Part shown: piece by piece, positions 17,179-25,707 of the stretch
Numbering within the stretch: the stretch's first letter is position 1
How the letters are laid out: the number at the start of each line of letters is the position of its first letter
From: Bacteroidia bacterium
GTDB taxonomy: Bacteria; Bacteroidota; Bacteroidia; J057
Length of the DNA stretch: 64,000 bases
Direction: 5' to 3'
Assembly (NCBI GenBank): GCA_030430205.1
Contig: JAUIGE010000001.1
Coordinates: forward strand, 412,866 to 476,865
Made by a program: the position numbers and the translations under genes
The notes under the pieces: model-generated
What the model was told of the DNA's origin: nothing
Databases searched by the model: none
Seen by the model: only the letters and a program-made list of their open reading frames with translations

Positions 17179-17553
17179 TTAGTGGCTTTTCTCTTCAGCA
17201 GGCAACCCCCTGAGAAATTCAGAGATTTCCAGCGGGGAATAGTAAATCAGATAAATCGCTGAAAGCGGCAGGAGGATCAGGGCGATGATGAGAAAGAAGC
17301 GGTAGAATTTTTTGTCGAAAGCCCAGTTTTTATATGGAAAAACAGCCGCCAGAAATGACAGCAAAGTTGCGCCGGAAAAAACGGTAACAAAGAGAAAGAG
17401 AAAGCCTACTAACCAAACACCTGCAATTTGGGTGAGCATATAGTATTTTTTCGCTCCATGATGCAAAGGCATCCAGGCGACACTTCCCAATATCCACAGA
17501 CCGAGCAGGTACCTGAGTAGGCTGAGATTCTGTTTTAAATAATTTTTTGACAT
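17179..17553 (-). CDS. Small three-segment membrane protein, unknown function
   Basis: A 124-residue protein with three strong hydrophobic segments: YLLGLWILGSVAW, a long one around VWLVGFLFLFVTVFSG to LLSFLAAVF, and FFLIIALILLPLSAIYLIYY. The ends are polar (MSKNYLKQN and LPAEEKSH). The N-terminus has positive residues and the C-terminus is acidic/basic mixed, so topology is uncertain. It is 31 bp downstream of the PH-like gene and 20 bp upstream of the tatD start, on the same strand, so all may be one operon. Family not recognised. Confidence 0.65.
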   Translation of the reverse strand: MSKNYLKQNLSLLRYLLGLWILGSVAWMPLHHGAKKYYMLTQIAGVWLVGFLFLFVTVFSGATLLSFLAAVFPYKNWAFDKKFYRFFLIIALILLPLSAIYLIYYSPLEISEFLRGLPAEEKSH

Positions 17554-17583
17554 ATCGGGCTTTCTTTCCCAGTAGATGTGTAG

Positions 17584-18144
17584 TTACAGACGGCTCAATA
17601 AGTCGGCCTTTTTTTCTTCATAATCCAGCATCGAAACCTTGCCGTCATTGTATCGGGCATACAGCATGTCAATCGTGCGCATGATTTCATCACGCAGATT
17701 CAGCCAATCGAGCTCGGTATTGCTATACCCTTCGTAGGTTTTTTCTACCAAAGCATCGGAGGTGGGATCATAAGTTGACAAACCTTCGAAAACCCTTTTG
17801 AGGCTGTGGGCGACTTCTTCGCTTTTTACTTTGATTCGGTGCTGAAGATACTGCCCTTTTTGGTTAACAAAAATCGTGATGCTTCGCCCATCCTGCTGGA
17901 CCTCTTTGAGGTCCTCATACAGGAAAGCGCCATCCTCAAAAAAACATTTTTCATCCGTAAAAATGACCATTTCTGACCCAAACATTCCTCCCTCAAAATA
18001 CATGGCCACCACATCATTGGGGCTGCTGATGCGGGTATCTTTCATCAGGGCTTTGCCCAATTTTACTGCGGGAAGTTTGGGCACACGGTAAAAGCCTTCA
18101 TCTTCATTATGCGGAAAAAACTCTTTTAAATAGTCTCTATACAT
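17584..18144 (-). CDS. PH-like domain protein with short SHOCT-like tail
   Basis: About 186 residues when started at the ATG at 18144, which overlaps the coaD stop by 8 bp (ATGTATAG) and so supports translational coupling. A longer reading to 18207 would overlap coaD deeply and is rejected. The middle (NDVVAMYFEGGMFGSEMVIFTDEKCFF to GRSITIFVNQKGQY) has the alternating beta pattern of a bacterial pleckstrin-homology-like domain. The end (YNDGKVSMLDYEEKKADLLSRL begins near residue 164) resembles the short SHOCT helix motif. No signal peptide or membrane segment. Function unknown; operon with coaD and rsmD. Confidence 0.65.
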   Translation of the reverse strand: MYRDYLKEFFPHNEDEGFYRVPKLPAVKLGKALMKDTRISSPNDVVAMYFEGGMFGSEMVIFTDEKCFFEDGAFLYEDLKEVQQDGRSITIFVNQKGQYLQHRIKVKSEEVAHSLKRVFEGLSTYDPTSDALVEKTYEGYSNTELDWLNLRDEIMRTIDMLYARYNDGKVSMLDYEEKKADLLSRL

Positions 18145-18616
18145 ATTTTCGCTCTTTGATATAGTCAACAATTTCTTCTGGAACCAGGCCCTCCAGTTTG
18201 CCACCATAGCGAATCACTTCGCGGATAATGGTAGACGAAATATGTATCGTCTCGGGATGGCTGTGTAGATAGACCGTTTCTATCTGATCATTGAGGTGAC
18301 GGTTGATCAGGCTGGTAGGCTGCTCGTAGGTCAGGTCGGTATATGACCTGATGCCGCGCAGCAGGTTGGGCGCGCCATGTTCCATGGCGCAATCGACTGT
18401 CAGCCCTGTGAAGGAAACGACCTTCACGCGATCAAAAGCCGCAAAAGTGCGCCTCAACATTTCCATCCGTTCCTCTTCCGTGAAGAGGTATTTCTTCTGG
18501 CTATTGATGCCAATAGCAACAATCACCTCATCAAAAAAAGAGAGACCGCGCTTCACGATTTCCTCATGACCGATGGTCACGGGGTCGAAAGAACCAGGAA
18601 ACAATGCTTTTGCCAT
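18137..18616 (-). CDS. coaD: Phosphopantetheine adenylyltransferase CoaD
   Basis: A 159-residue nucleotidyltransferase that converts 4'-phosphopantetheine and ATP to dephospho-CoA, the penultimate step of coenzyme A synthesis. The N-terminal signature FPGSFDPVTIGHEEIVKRG contains the TxGH nucleotide-binding motif. The middle RGIRSYTDLTYEQP block and the C-terminal ISSTIIREVIRYGG block are also characteristic. Length is normal. It lies between rsmD (23 bp upstream) and the PH-like gene (8-bp overlap). The rsmD-coaD pairing is very common in bacteria and supports both calls. Confidence 0.96.
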   Translation of the reverse strand: MAKALFPGSFDPVTIGHEEIVKRGLSFFDEVIVAIGINSQKKYLFTEEERMEMLRRTFAAFDRVKVVSFTGLTVDCAMEHGAPNLLRGIRSYTDLTYEQPTSLINRHLNDQIETVYLHSHPETIHISSTIIREVIRYGGKLEGLVPEEIVDYIKERKYV

Positions 18617-18638
18617 GTTGATAGGTTTTTAACCAAAG

Positions 18639-19178
18639 TTAATCTGAAAAAAAGAAACTCAAACTGCTATCGCCATAAGTTCTGCAGAATTGAAAATCTT
18701 GCAAATGAGAGTAATCGCTCCCTTTGCGATGTTCCAGGATCAGCATCCCTTCTTCCGTGAGCAGTTGTCGCTCCTGGATAAGGCTAACTAAGAGTTGCTG
18801 ATCTGGCATATCATAAGGGGGATCCATAAAGATCAACTGAAAACGCTGGTCAGTGGTTTGTAAAAATTTTTTTACATCCATGCAAAAACTGTGAGAGATG
18901 GGGCCGATTTGCCATTCTTTCACGACTTTTTGCAGGAAGCGAATGCTTCCTTTGTGGTTATCTACAGAATAGACTGGATCAGCTCCCCGGCTGATACATT
19001 CGAGGCTGATATTTCCCGTTCCGGAAAAAAGATCCAAAACGGCGATGCCTTCAAAATCCATATAGTTATGGAGAATGTTGAAGAGAGACTCTTTGGTGCG
19101 GTCTGTTGTCGGCCTTGCCGGCAGGTTTTTGGGACAATTCAACTGCCGGGAGCCGTATTTTCCTCCGATGATTCGCAT
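18639..19178 (-). CDS. rsmD: 16S rRNA (guanine(966)-N2)-methyltransferase RsmD
   Basis: A 179-residue methyltransferase that modifies G966 of 16S rRNA. The N-terminal MRIIGGKYGSRQL and RPTTDRTKESLFNIL blocks are diagnostic. The SAM motif is VLDLFSGTGNISLECISRGA, and the catalytic (D/N)PPY motif is MDPPYDMP. Length is normal. It sits directly upstream of coaD on the same strand. A TACATTTG (19183-19190, minus strand) ends only 4 bp before the ATG; if it is the -7 promoter element, the mRNA would have almost no leader. Confidence 0.94.
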   Translation of the reverse strand: MRIIGGKYGSRQLNCPKNLPARPTTDRTKESLFNILHNYMDFEGIAVLDLFSGTGNISLECISRGADPVYSVDNHKGSIRFLQKVVKEWQIGPISHSFCMDVKKFLQTTDQRFQLIFMDPPYDMPDQQLLVSLIQERQLLTEEGMLILEHRKGSDYSHLQDFQFCRTYGDSSLSFFFSD

Positions 19179-19338
19179 GCTTCAAATGTAGGGAAAATGT
19201 TTTCTAAGCTGTCTTTTTAACAAAAATTACACGCAAAGCTTTATATTAACACGTTTAATAAGAAAAAAATCGCACTCCCAACCTTCGCATAGGTTCCTGC
19301 GATATGAGAGTGAAATTATTTCAAAATCGCTTTACAAC

Positions 19339-19956
19339 ATGAAACGCAAATTATATATGAAAAAGAACATCTTTGTTGTCGCCTTATTTATGCTGGCATC
19401 TGCCAGTCAGCTTTCCGCTCAAATGACAGATCGGCTTGTGCCGCATTTTGGATATATGTATACACTCCTTACAATGGAAAACGCAGACTTCGAATCAGCT
19501 CCTTTTCCACTGGGGTTTAATGCAATATCAATTGGGACTTATTATACTTTGGCACAGACCAAAGATATCGTAAGTGTAGGTCTTGATCCTAATCTTAACT
19601 TTGGCCTTAATTTTTCTAATACCGGAAATGTGAATTGGTATCTCCAGGCACCTATTTTTGTGATGGGGCGTTTAGGAGCAAATTCAACCTCCTACAATAC
19701 CCAAAATATTGGATTAGGTGCTGGCCTTGGAATGATAACATCCTATATGAGTTTTAAAGGCGGCCCTGTAAATGTGAAAGAATTGTATTCCAATCCGGCA
19801 GCGGTTATAGAAGGAACTGTCAATTCCCGAGGGAGCAATATCACAGGTCGCATAATGTTTTCCTTGGCACCAGCCAAAGGAACAGGCGATTTGTTTGCGA
19901 TAGACGGAAATTTTCGAACCCGGATATTCGGTGTTGGATTGATCTACGGATTTTAA
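19339..19956 (+). CDS. Secreted or outer-membrane protein of unknown function
   Basis: About 200 residues. A signal peptide is clear: KKNIFVVALFMLASASQLSAQ, with cleavage expected after SAQ. Two in-frame ATGs (19339 and 19357) are possible starts; the second gives a normal signal peptide. The mature part has alternating beta-strand patterns with many Gly and aromatic residues (LDPNLNFGLNFSNTGNVNWYLQAP) and ends in an aromatic residue (IFGVGLIYGF), a common sign of outer-membrane beta-barrels. Family not recognised. It converges with the T9SS gene, with only one base between the stops. Confidence 0.7.
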   Translation: MKRKLYMKKNIFVVALFMLASASQLSAQMTDRLVPHFGYMYTLLTMENADFESAPFPLGFNAISIGTYYTLAQTKDIVSVGLDPNLNFGLNFSNTGNVNWYLQAPIFVMGRLGANSTSYNTQNIGLGAGLGMITSYMSFKGGPVNVKELYSNPAAVIEGTVNSRGSNITGRIMFSLAPAKGTGDLFAIDGNFRTRIFGVGLIYGF

Positions 19957-19957
19957 G

Positions 19958-22606
19958 CTATCGCAGGATCATCCATTTCAAAAGCTGCTGTGCATTGCCT
20001 TTTGAGATGTGAATAAAATACATGCCTGTCTGCATCGACTCAGTTCGAAGCAGCAGGCTTTTTTCATGTGGCAAGAGCAAATGCTCTTGCAGCAAACGCC
20101 CCTGCGCATCAAAGATGCGGATCGTCAGTTTTTCTGCGAAAAAACTGTCAAATTCAAGCCTGCTGGATTCCAAAGTAGGATTCGGAAAAAGACGCGCAGC
20201 AAAAGTATCGGAAGAAAGGATTTCTTCCACATCCGTCCTCACGCCTTCCGGCGCATACAGCATGGCAATGCCGGGGTCGGCAGGTTGCGTTTTACGCCCC
20301 AAAATGTAGAAATCCGTTTTCGCCAAATGAAAACCAAGATTGCCTCCAATTTTCCCCGGATTGTTGTTAACCGTCACCGCCTGCCAATTTTGCCCATTAT
20401 TTTCCCTTCTGAGCAAACGGATTTCCTCTGTATTTCCAATAAAACTATACAGTATCCAGGGATTCATGAGAGGATCCAAAATGAGCTGTAGGGATTTTCC
20501 CAAAACATTTTGCGGAGATGCCAAAACAAGGTGGTTCCGCCAGCTGGAGTCTGGATATTGCTCGATCAGGTGAATGCAGCTATTGGTAATTTCGCGAAAA
20601 CAAATGACAGGCCGACCATCTGTACGATTTCGGATATCCAAAGAGGCGGCATTATAGGCAAAAGAATCCGTCAGTGCTGCTATTTGCCAACTGCCATTAT
20701 CATACACAGCATGCATCACTTTTTGGCCTATGCCTTTTATGTAAGTGAGGTGAATGCGATTGGAAAAATCTGTCGAAATGGCATGTGGCCTCCCCACTAT
20801 AATGCTGCTATCTACCCGGTGCATTTGCCAAATGCCATTGCCTGCCGATTTTGCGTGCATCAGCATTTTTTGATTTCTATCGAGATAGACGGCATGTATG
20901 CTGTCATTGGATAAGGCAAGCGCGGGATATTCCAGCGGAGAGGATCCATACAATGTATCTATAGCCCAACTGCCGGTTTTTCTATTTGCGATAAAAAGGC
21001 TGTTTTCATTTTTTCGGGAAAAAGCAGCCCAGGGAATGCCGTTTTCATCCAGCATCAAATCCGCTCCCTGAAATGGAATCGCCGAAGCATTCAAACTTTC
21101 ATATAGCCAGCTTCCACTGCTATTTTCACCATATATCAGTTCGCCTTTTACTTTTTCATCAAAAAGGATGTGGAGAGGATTTGCGCCGCTGCTTGTATCC
21201 ATGGTCGAAGCAAAAACAGCAGCTCGTTGCTGTTTTTGTGTACCCAGCCCATAACGCCAGTTTCCACCAGAAATATGACGCGCCGCCATGTTAAAATTGT
21301 TGTTGTCAATATTATGTAAGCCTATAAAGAGGCTATCTCCGATGATTTTACAAATCAAAGGTGCATCCGTTTTTATTTGCCTAAAAACAGTGTCCAGGTC
21401 CCAATTTTGTCCTTTGTCGCGGGAGAAAGTGAGGATGGCAGTGTTGCTGCTCAGGTCGTAATAAGCGATATAAACAGAATCTTGCCCGATCGCAGAGAGT
21501 GCAAAATAGGACCGCATGCGGTTGTCACGCGGAGGTGGGACAAACTGATGAAACCCAACAGAATCAGCAGGGCGATGCAAGTTGATGGATGTGTAGAAAA
21601 AATTGCGGTAAGCACCCGGCCGGCTGCTTGTATTATGGGTAGACACCAGGCCATAGGCCTCGGATAGACCATAGGTAATATGCAGGATGCTATCGTCTTG
21701 CAGATGGAAATCAGGATAATGAAATCCTTCTTCATACCGTATGGGCACAGCCAAATGCCTTTCTACAGAATCAAGCCGCAAAGCTTTCCAACTCTGTATA
21801 CCTGAAGGAGAAGAAGAAAAAAGCATCAAATCGTGGTTGTACAGAGCATTGGTCAGGACGAGCAAGCTGTCGCCAGAAGAGAGAATTTTGCAAAATTCAC
21901 CAAAGCGATCCTGGGGTTCGGGGATAAAAATATAACAATTGGGCCAGGTCGTTATGGGGAGATCCAGGTCATCAACTTGCCAGGATCCTGATTTTCTGAC
22001 AGCCACATTGAGGTCCATCTCATAATAGATCGGTGCGGTGGTCGTAAAAGCCGGGGTACAACTCCCAAAGTTATGAACGCGCGCATCAAAATATGCGATG
22101 GCGGGATTTCCATTTGAATCAAAAGTGAGATCAAGAGAAGGCTTTCTGTAACTGGTCCACTCAAAATCTGTACGATAAGGGCCAATGAGGCTATCTTCAT
22201 GGACGTACTCAAGACTCCATGTTCCATTCAGGGAAGCATACACCAGATCGGCTTGTTCATTTTTATTTTGTAAAAATGCGATGTGTGGCTGCCCTGTATT
22301 GTCCAGGGCTATGGCTGACTGGAAGCCTGCTGCCATCTGTGGCGCAACAGCTTCTTTTTGCCAGAGTCCTGTACTTTTTTCCCTTTTTGCAAAAAACAAT
22401 TGATCTAAATCCTTTTCCCAATACGACATATAGATGTCCCCATTGGGTGCAACAACAACATCCGCGTTGGCACCCGCGAAGAGGTCATCTGTTAGGATGT
22501 CATCATACTGCCAATTCAAAAATTGAGCTGAGGCAGAAGATGTTAGAAAAAGCAGGCAAATTGCCAGTATCCATCTGGGATTAGGAAATCTGTTGGTCAT
22601 GGGCAT
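19958..22606 (-). CDS. Large secreted protein with T9SS type A C-terminal sorting domain
   Basis: An 882-residue protein. The N-terminal signal peptide has the core WILAICLLFLTSSASA. The body is made of repeated beta-propeller-like segments with phrases such as GNIYMSYW, PHIAFLQNKN and PWAAFSRKN, in the style of BNR/exo-alpha-sialidase or lectin propellers, but no catalytic motif is clear. The last roughly 75 residues are a Por secretion-type sorting domain: RLFPNPTLESSRLEF, IRIFDAQGRLLQEH, and TGMYFIHIS. T9SS exports such proteins to the cell surface or medium. Two ATGs two codons apart (22606, 22600) are both possible. Its start overlaps the end of recJ by up to 26 bp. Confidence 0.85.
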   Translation of the reverse strand: MPMTNRFPNPRWILAICLLFLTSSASAQFLNWQYDDILTDDLFAGANADVVVAPNGDIYMSYWEKDLDQLFFAKREKSTGLWQKEAVAPQMAAGFQSAIALDNTGQPHIAFLQNKNEQADLVYASLNGTWSLEYVHEDSLIGPYRTDFEWTSYRKPSLDLTFDSNGNPAIAYFDARVHNFGSCTPAFTTTAPIYYEMDLNVAVRKSGSWQVDDLDLPITTWPNCYIFIPEPQDRFGEFCKILSSGDSLLVLTNALYNHDLMLFSSSPSGIQSWKALRLDSVERHLAVPIRYEEGFHYPDFHLQDDSILHITYGLSEAYGLVSTHNTSSRPGAYRNFFYTSINLHRPADSVGFHQFVPPPRDNRMRSYFALSAIGQDSVYIAYYDLSSNTAILTFSRDKGQNWDLDTVFRQIKTDAPLICKIIGDSLFIGLHNIDNNNFNMAARHISGGNWRYGLGTQKQQRAAVFASTMDTSSGANPLHILFDEKVKGELIYGENSSGSWLYESLNASAIPFQGADLMLDENGIPWAAFSRKNENSLFIANRKTGSWAIDTLYGSSPLEYPALALSNDSIHAVYLDRNQKMLMHAKSAGNGIWQMHRVDSSIIVGRPHAISTDFSNRIHLTYIKGIGQKVMHAVYDNGSWQIAALTDSFAYNAASLDIRNRTDGRPVICFREITNSCIHLIEQYPDSSWRNHLVLASPQNVLGKSLQLILDPLMNPWILYSFIGNTEEIRLLRRENNGQNWQAVTVNNNPGKIGGNLGFHLAKTDFYILGRKTQPADPGIAMLYAPEGVRTDVEEILSSDTFAARLFPNPTLESSRLEFDSFFAEKLTIRIFDAQGRLLQEHLLLPHEKSLLLRTESMQTGMYFIHISKGNAQQLLKWMILR

Positions 22607-24356
22607 TTCGAATATCTTTTAAAATGAGATTGATGCTGGTGCGGTCTTTCCAGGTATTGAAGGTCGGTTGAAAGGCGATATCAAGGGAAAGGCAGTTGAG
22701 TGCTTCCCATTTTTCAGCAAGCTGAAACCCCATTGCGGTAAATACTTTACCGTTTTGCTTCAGCAACAGCCGTACATGTGCTTCTTTCAGAATCATGGCT
22801 TCCAGAACTTCAACCTCGCGGCTGATAAAAACGGGGCGCATATTCATCGGGCCAAAAGGCCCCATTCGCTGCATCAGGCGGATAAAACGATCATCTAACT
22901 GATCAAAGCTGATCTGCTGATCGATCTCCAAAAGAGGTTCTTTTTGGGCGGGGGTGATTCTTTCAGAAACGATCGTTTCAAAGGCGAGGGAAAAAGCAGG
23001 AAGCATTTCTTCCTTGATAGTCAGGCCTGCGGCATATCTATGTCCTCCAAATTGGAGGATGTGCTCCTGGCAAGCTTCGAGTGCTTCATACAGATTGAAG
23101 CCTGCGACGGATCGGGCCGATCCGACCCATTTGCCTTCTGACTTTGTCAGCAGGACGGTCGGGCGATAGTATCGCTCGATGAGACGGGATGCGACGATCC
23201 CGATAACGCCTTTGTGCCAACTTTCCTTGTACAAGACCGTGCTGTTTTTTTCAAAATAACGATGATCTTCCAGGATCAGGTCACAGGCCTCTTCGGTAAT
23301 TTGCTTATCGAGTTCTTTGCGTGCGGTATTGGAAACGCCGAGGGCGTCGGCGAGCTCTTTCAGGTCTTCTTTTTTTCCTAATAAAACATTCACTGCTTCC
23401 ATGGCGTGGGTCAGCCTGCCCGCCGCATTGACATGCGGCCCGACAAAAAACACCAGATCAGAAATGTCCCATTCCCTTTTGCGGTCGGACAAATCCATGA
23501 TGGCTTTGATGCCTTTTTGCGGCTGGGATTGCATTTTTTGTAAGCCAAAAAATGCCAGGGTGCGATTTTCCCCCACCAAGGGCACGATGTCGCAAGCAAT
23601 GCTCAGGGCAAGTAAATCCAGCAATTCTTTTTCTGGATCAAAATCAGCCTTTAGAGGCTGGTAGCCAGCTTCTTTCAATTTGTGATGAAGGGCGACGGCC
23701 AGTTTATAGCCGACACCGCAACCTGTCAATTCTTTAAAAGGATAAGGGCAATCCGTTCGTTTCGGATCGAGGATAGCCAGTGCCTCTGGAAGGATACTTC
23801 CAGGGTTGTGGTGATCACAGATGATCACATCTATGTTTTTTACGTTGGCGTAGGCGACTTTTTCCACGGCCTTGATGCCGCAATCCAGCACGATCATCAA
23901 TTGTGCATTTTCTGCCTCGGCATAGTCAACACCCGAAAAAGAAAGGCCATAGCCTTCTTTGTAGCGATCGGGAATATAATGGGCAAAATCAAATCCCCAT
24001 GCCGCAGCAAAAATGCTCCAGAGGGCTACGGAGGTTGTGCCGTCTACATCATAATCGCCATAAATCAGGATTTTTTCTTTTTGTTCAAAAACCTGTATCA
24101 GGCGGGATACTGCCACATCCATATCTTTCATGAGAAAGGGATCGGGCACATCCGTCATTTGCGGAGCAAAATAATATCGGGCTTTTTCATAATCGTCTAT
24201 GCCTCTCTGGACGAGGATGTTGGCGAGAGTCAGGGGAAATGGAAGTTTGTTGCTGAGATTTTCAGCTAAAGCCTGGGCCTTTGCTTCATGGGCAGGAGGC
24301 CGCAGTTGCCACTTGAGTTGGGACGTTGTGCTAGTTTTCATGCTTCTTTTTCCCAT
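22581..24356 (-). CDS. recJ: Single-stranded-DNA-specific exonuclease RecJ
   Basis: A 591-residue DHH-family 5'-3' exonuclease used in recombination and mismatch repair. Visible motifs: YGDYDVDGTTS (99-109), LDCGI (158-162), the DHH triad IICDHHNPG (178-186), and, in the DHHA1 domain, FGGHRYAAGLTI. The C-terminal OB-fold region follows. Length is normal. ATG at 24356 chosen; an in-frame ATG five codons later (24341) is an alternative, and both precede the KWQLRP start block. The end overlaps the start of the T9SS gene by up to 26 bp, so the two may be co-transcribed by chance rather than by function. Confidence 0.95.
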   Translation of the reverse strand: MGKRSMKTSTTSQLKWQLRPPAHEAKAQALAENLSNKLPFPLTLANILVQRGIDDYEKARYYFAPQMTDVPDPFLMKDMDVAVSRLIQVFEQKEKILIYGDYDVDGTTSVALWSIFAAAWGFDFAHYIPDRYKEGYGLSFSGVDYAEAENAQLMIVLDCGIKAVEKVAYANVKNIDVIICDHHNPGSILPEALAILDPKRTDCPYPFKELTGCGVGYKLAVALHHKLKEAGYQPLKADFDPEKELLDLLALSIACDIVPLVGENRTLAFFGLQKMQSQPQKGIKAIMDLSDRKREWDISDLVFFVGPHVNAAGRLTHAMEAVNVLLGKKEDLKELADALGVSNTARKELDKQITEEACDLILEDHRYFEKNSTVLYKESWHKGVIGIVASRLIERYYRPTVLLTKSEGKWVGSARSVAGFNLYEALEACQEHILQFGGHRYAAGLTIKEEMLPAFSLAFETIVSERITPAQKEPLLEIDQQISFDQLDDRFIRLMQRMGPFGPMNMRPVFISREVEVLEAMILKEAHVRLLLKQNGKVFTAMGFQLAEKWEALNCLSLDIAFQPTFNTWKDRTSINLILKDIRNAHDQQIS

Positions 24357-24519
24357 ATCAGACGCAGATCGTCCGCCGAGATCAACAGATGATGCAAATC
24401 ATTCCTGCTTGACAGGTTAAAGTTACCTACTTTCCCCTATTTTCCGAATACCGTCTTTAAGTTGACTCTTTCTGCAAAAATCTATAAATCGGAAGGGAAT
24501 TTTCCTAAACAAGAATTTT

Positions 24520-25254
24520 ATGCAAATCATTCCAGCACTTTATATTAAAGATGGCAAAGTAGCCATATACAAGCCCGGCGATTTTGAAAATATTGAGTTT
24601 TTGCCAGATGATCCCTATGTGCTTGTGGAAAAAATGGACAAGCTCCAAATTGGAAATATCGGTCTGATAGACATAGACGCCACATTGGGGACAAAGACCA
24701 ATGCCGGATTGATAGGCTCTCTTTCCAATATTACCATCACAACCTTGCATGTCGGAGGCGGAATCAAAAACCTGAGTTACCTGAAATCTCTTCAGTATGC
24801 AGGAGTCGATTATTTTATCATCGGTGCTGCAGTTTTTGGTGCAAGCGATTTTTTGAAAGCTGTGAGCGAGGCAGAAGATGTGAAAAGCGATAAAATCAGC
24901 ATTGCCATCAATGTGCTGGATGGAAAAGTAACCCACCATGCCTGGATGGGAAACTTGACTATTTCCCCGGAAGAAATTATCAGCAGTTGTCGGGAGATGG
25001 GATTCAAACGCTTTATCATCAGCGATGTCCGAAGCAGCGATCCCGAAGATGGCCCGGATATGGCATTTTATGCCTCTATTATTCAAAAGTTTCCAGATTG
25101 CCGCATCGGTGCGGCGGGCCACATCAATACCTTTGATGACATCGAGGCATTGGAAGGCATCGGCGTAGATGCCGTCGTGATTGGAAATGAAATTTACAAG
25201 GAGAAAGGGCTACTGGAAAAAATAGCTATTTTCAACGAAAAGAAAAGAAAATAG
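24520..25254 (+). CDS. HisA-like TIM-barrel protein lacking both catalytic aspartates
   Basis: A 244-residue protein with the HisA/HisF fold: IPALYIKDGKV at the start, the phosphate-binding HVGGGIKN (77-84), IIGAAVF (100-106), and AAGHINTFDDI (198-208). In real HisA the first strand carries a catalytic Asp (IPAIDL) and mid-protein another (LDxxGxxVxxxGW). Here these are Tyr8 and Asn131 (AINVLDGKVTHHAW). Phosphate sites are kept. So it probably binds a phosphorylated ligand but cannot catalyse the known HisA isomerisation. It is not in a histidine operon. What it does is unknown. Start ATG at 24520, divergent from recJ. Confidence 0.8.
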   Translation: MQIIPALYIKDGKVAIYKPGDFENIEFLPDDPYVLVEKMDKLQIGNIGLIDIDATLGTKTNAGLIGSLSNITITTLHVGGGIKNLSYLKSLQYAGVDYFIIGAAVFGASDFLKAVSEAEDVKSDKISIAINVLDGKVTHHAWMGNLTISPEEIISSCREMGFKRFIISDVRSSDPEDGPDMAFYASIIQKFPDCRIGAAGHINTFDDIEALEGIGVDAVVIGNEIYKEKGLLEKIAIFNEKKRK

Positions 25255-25299
25255 CAACCCGAAACGGGATACTTCGGGGACTCAGGACAGGACCCCAAA

Positions 25300-25659
25300 C
25301 TATTCCTCCAGCCCTTCATAAGGCACAAAAACAAATTGCGCCACATCAGGGGTAACCACAAATATGCAGGCCCGCTCCATGGGGTCTCCATAGGTTTTTT
25401 TGAATTGCTGGAGCTTGTCGCCCAGCACGATCTCCCGTTTCATGAAGTCCTCCAGTATACTCACCCTGAAAAACCAGTTGAGCGGAAACTCCTCCTGGGT
25501 GAAAATCGGTTTGCCTATATTGACAAGCTCCTGCGATGCGATGAAAACGGGATATTCAGAGATGCTTTCTTCTATCACCGTTTCGGCGATTTGTTTCAGG
25601 GTTGGCGCGACTTGCGCCACATCACTTGTGAGAGATTCTATGATAAGTTCTAAATCCAA
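25300..25659 (-). CDS. Conserved hypothetical protein, 119 residues
   Basis: A compact acidic protein with no signal peptide, membrane segment or known motif. It starts with helical DLELIIESLTSDVAQVAPTLKQIAET and ends with beta-rich ACIFVVTPDVAQFVFVPYEGLEE, so a mixed alpha/beta fold is likely. No ATG is available at the 5' end; the frame opens at TTG (25659), 49 bp after the rmuC stop on the same strand. It converges with the HisA-like gene. I do not recognise the family. Confidence 0.65.
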   Translation of the reverse strand: MDLELIIESLTSDVAQVAPTLKQIAETVIEESISEYPVFIASQELVNIGKPIFTQEEFPLNWFFRVSILEDFMKREIVLGDKLQQFKKTYGDPMERACIFVVTPDVAQFVFVPYEGLEE

Positions 25660-25707
25660 GATGTTCTTTTTATTAAATGGGGTTGCAAAGATAACACCTT
25701 CCCGGGA

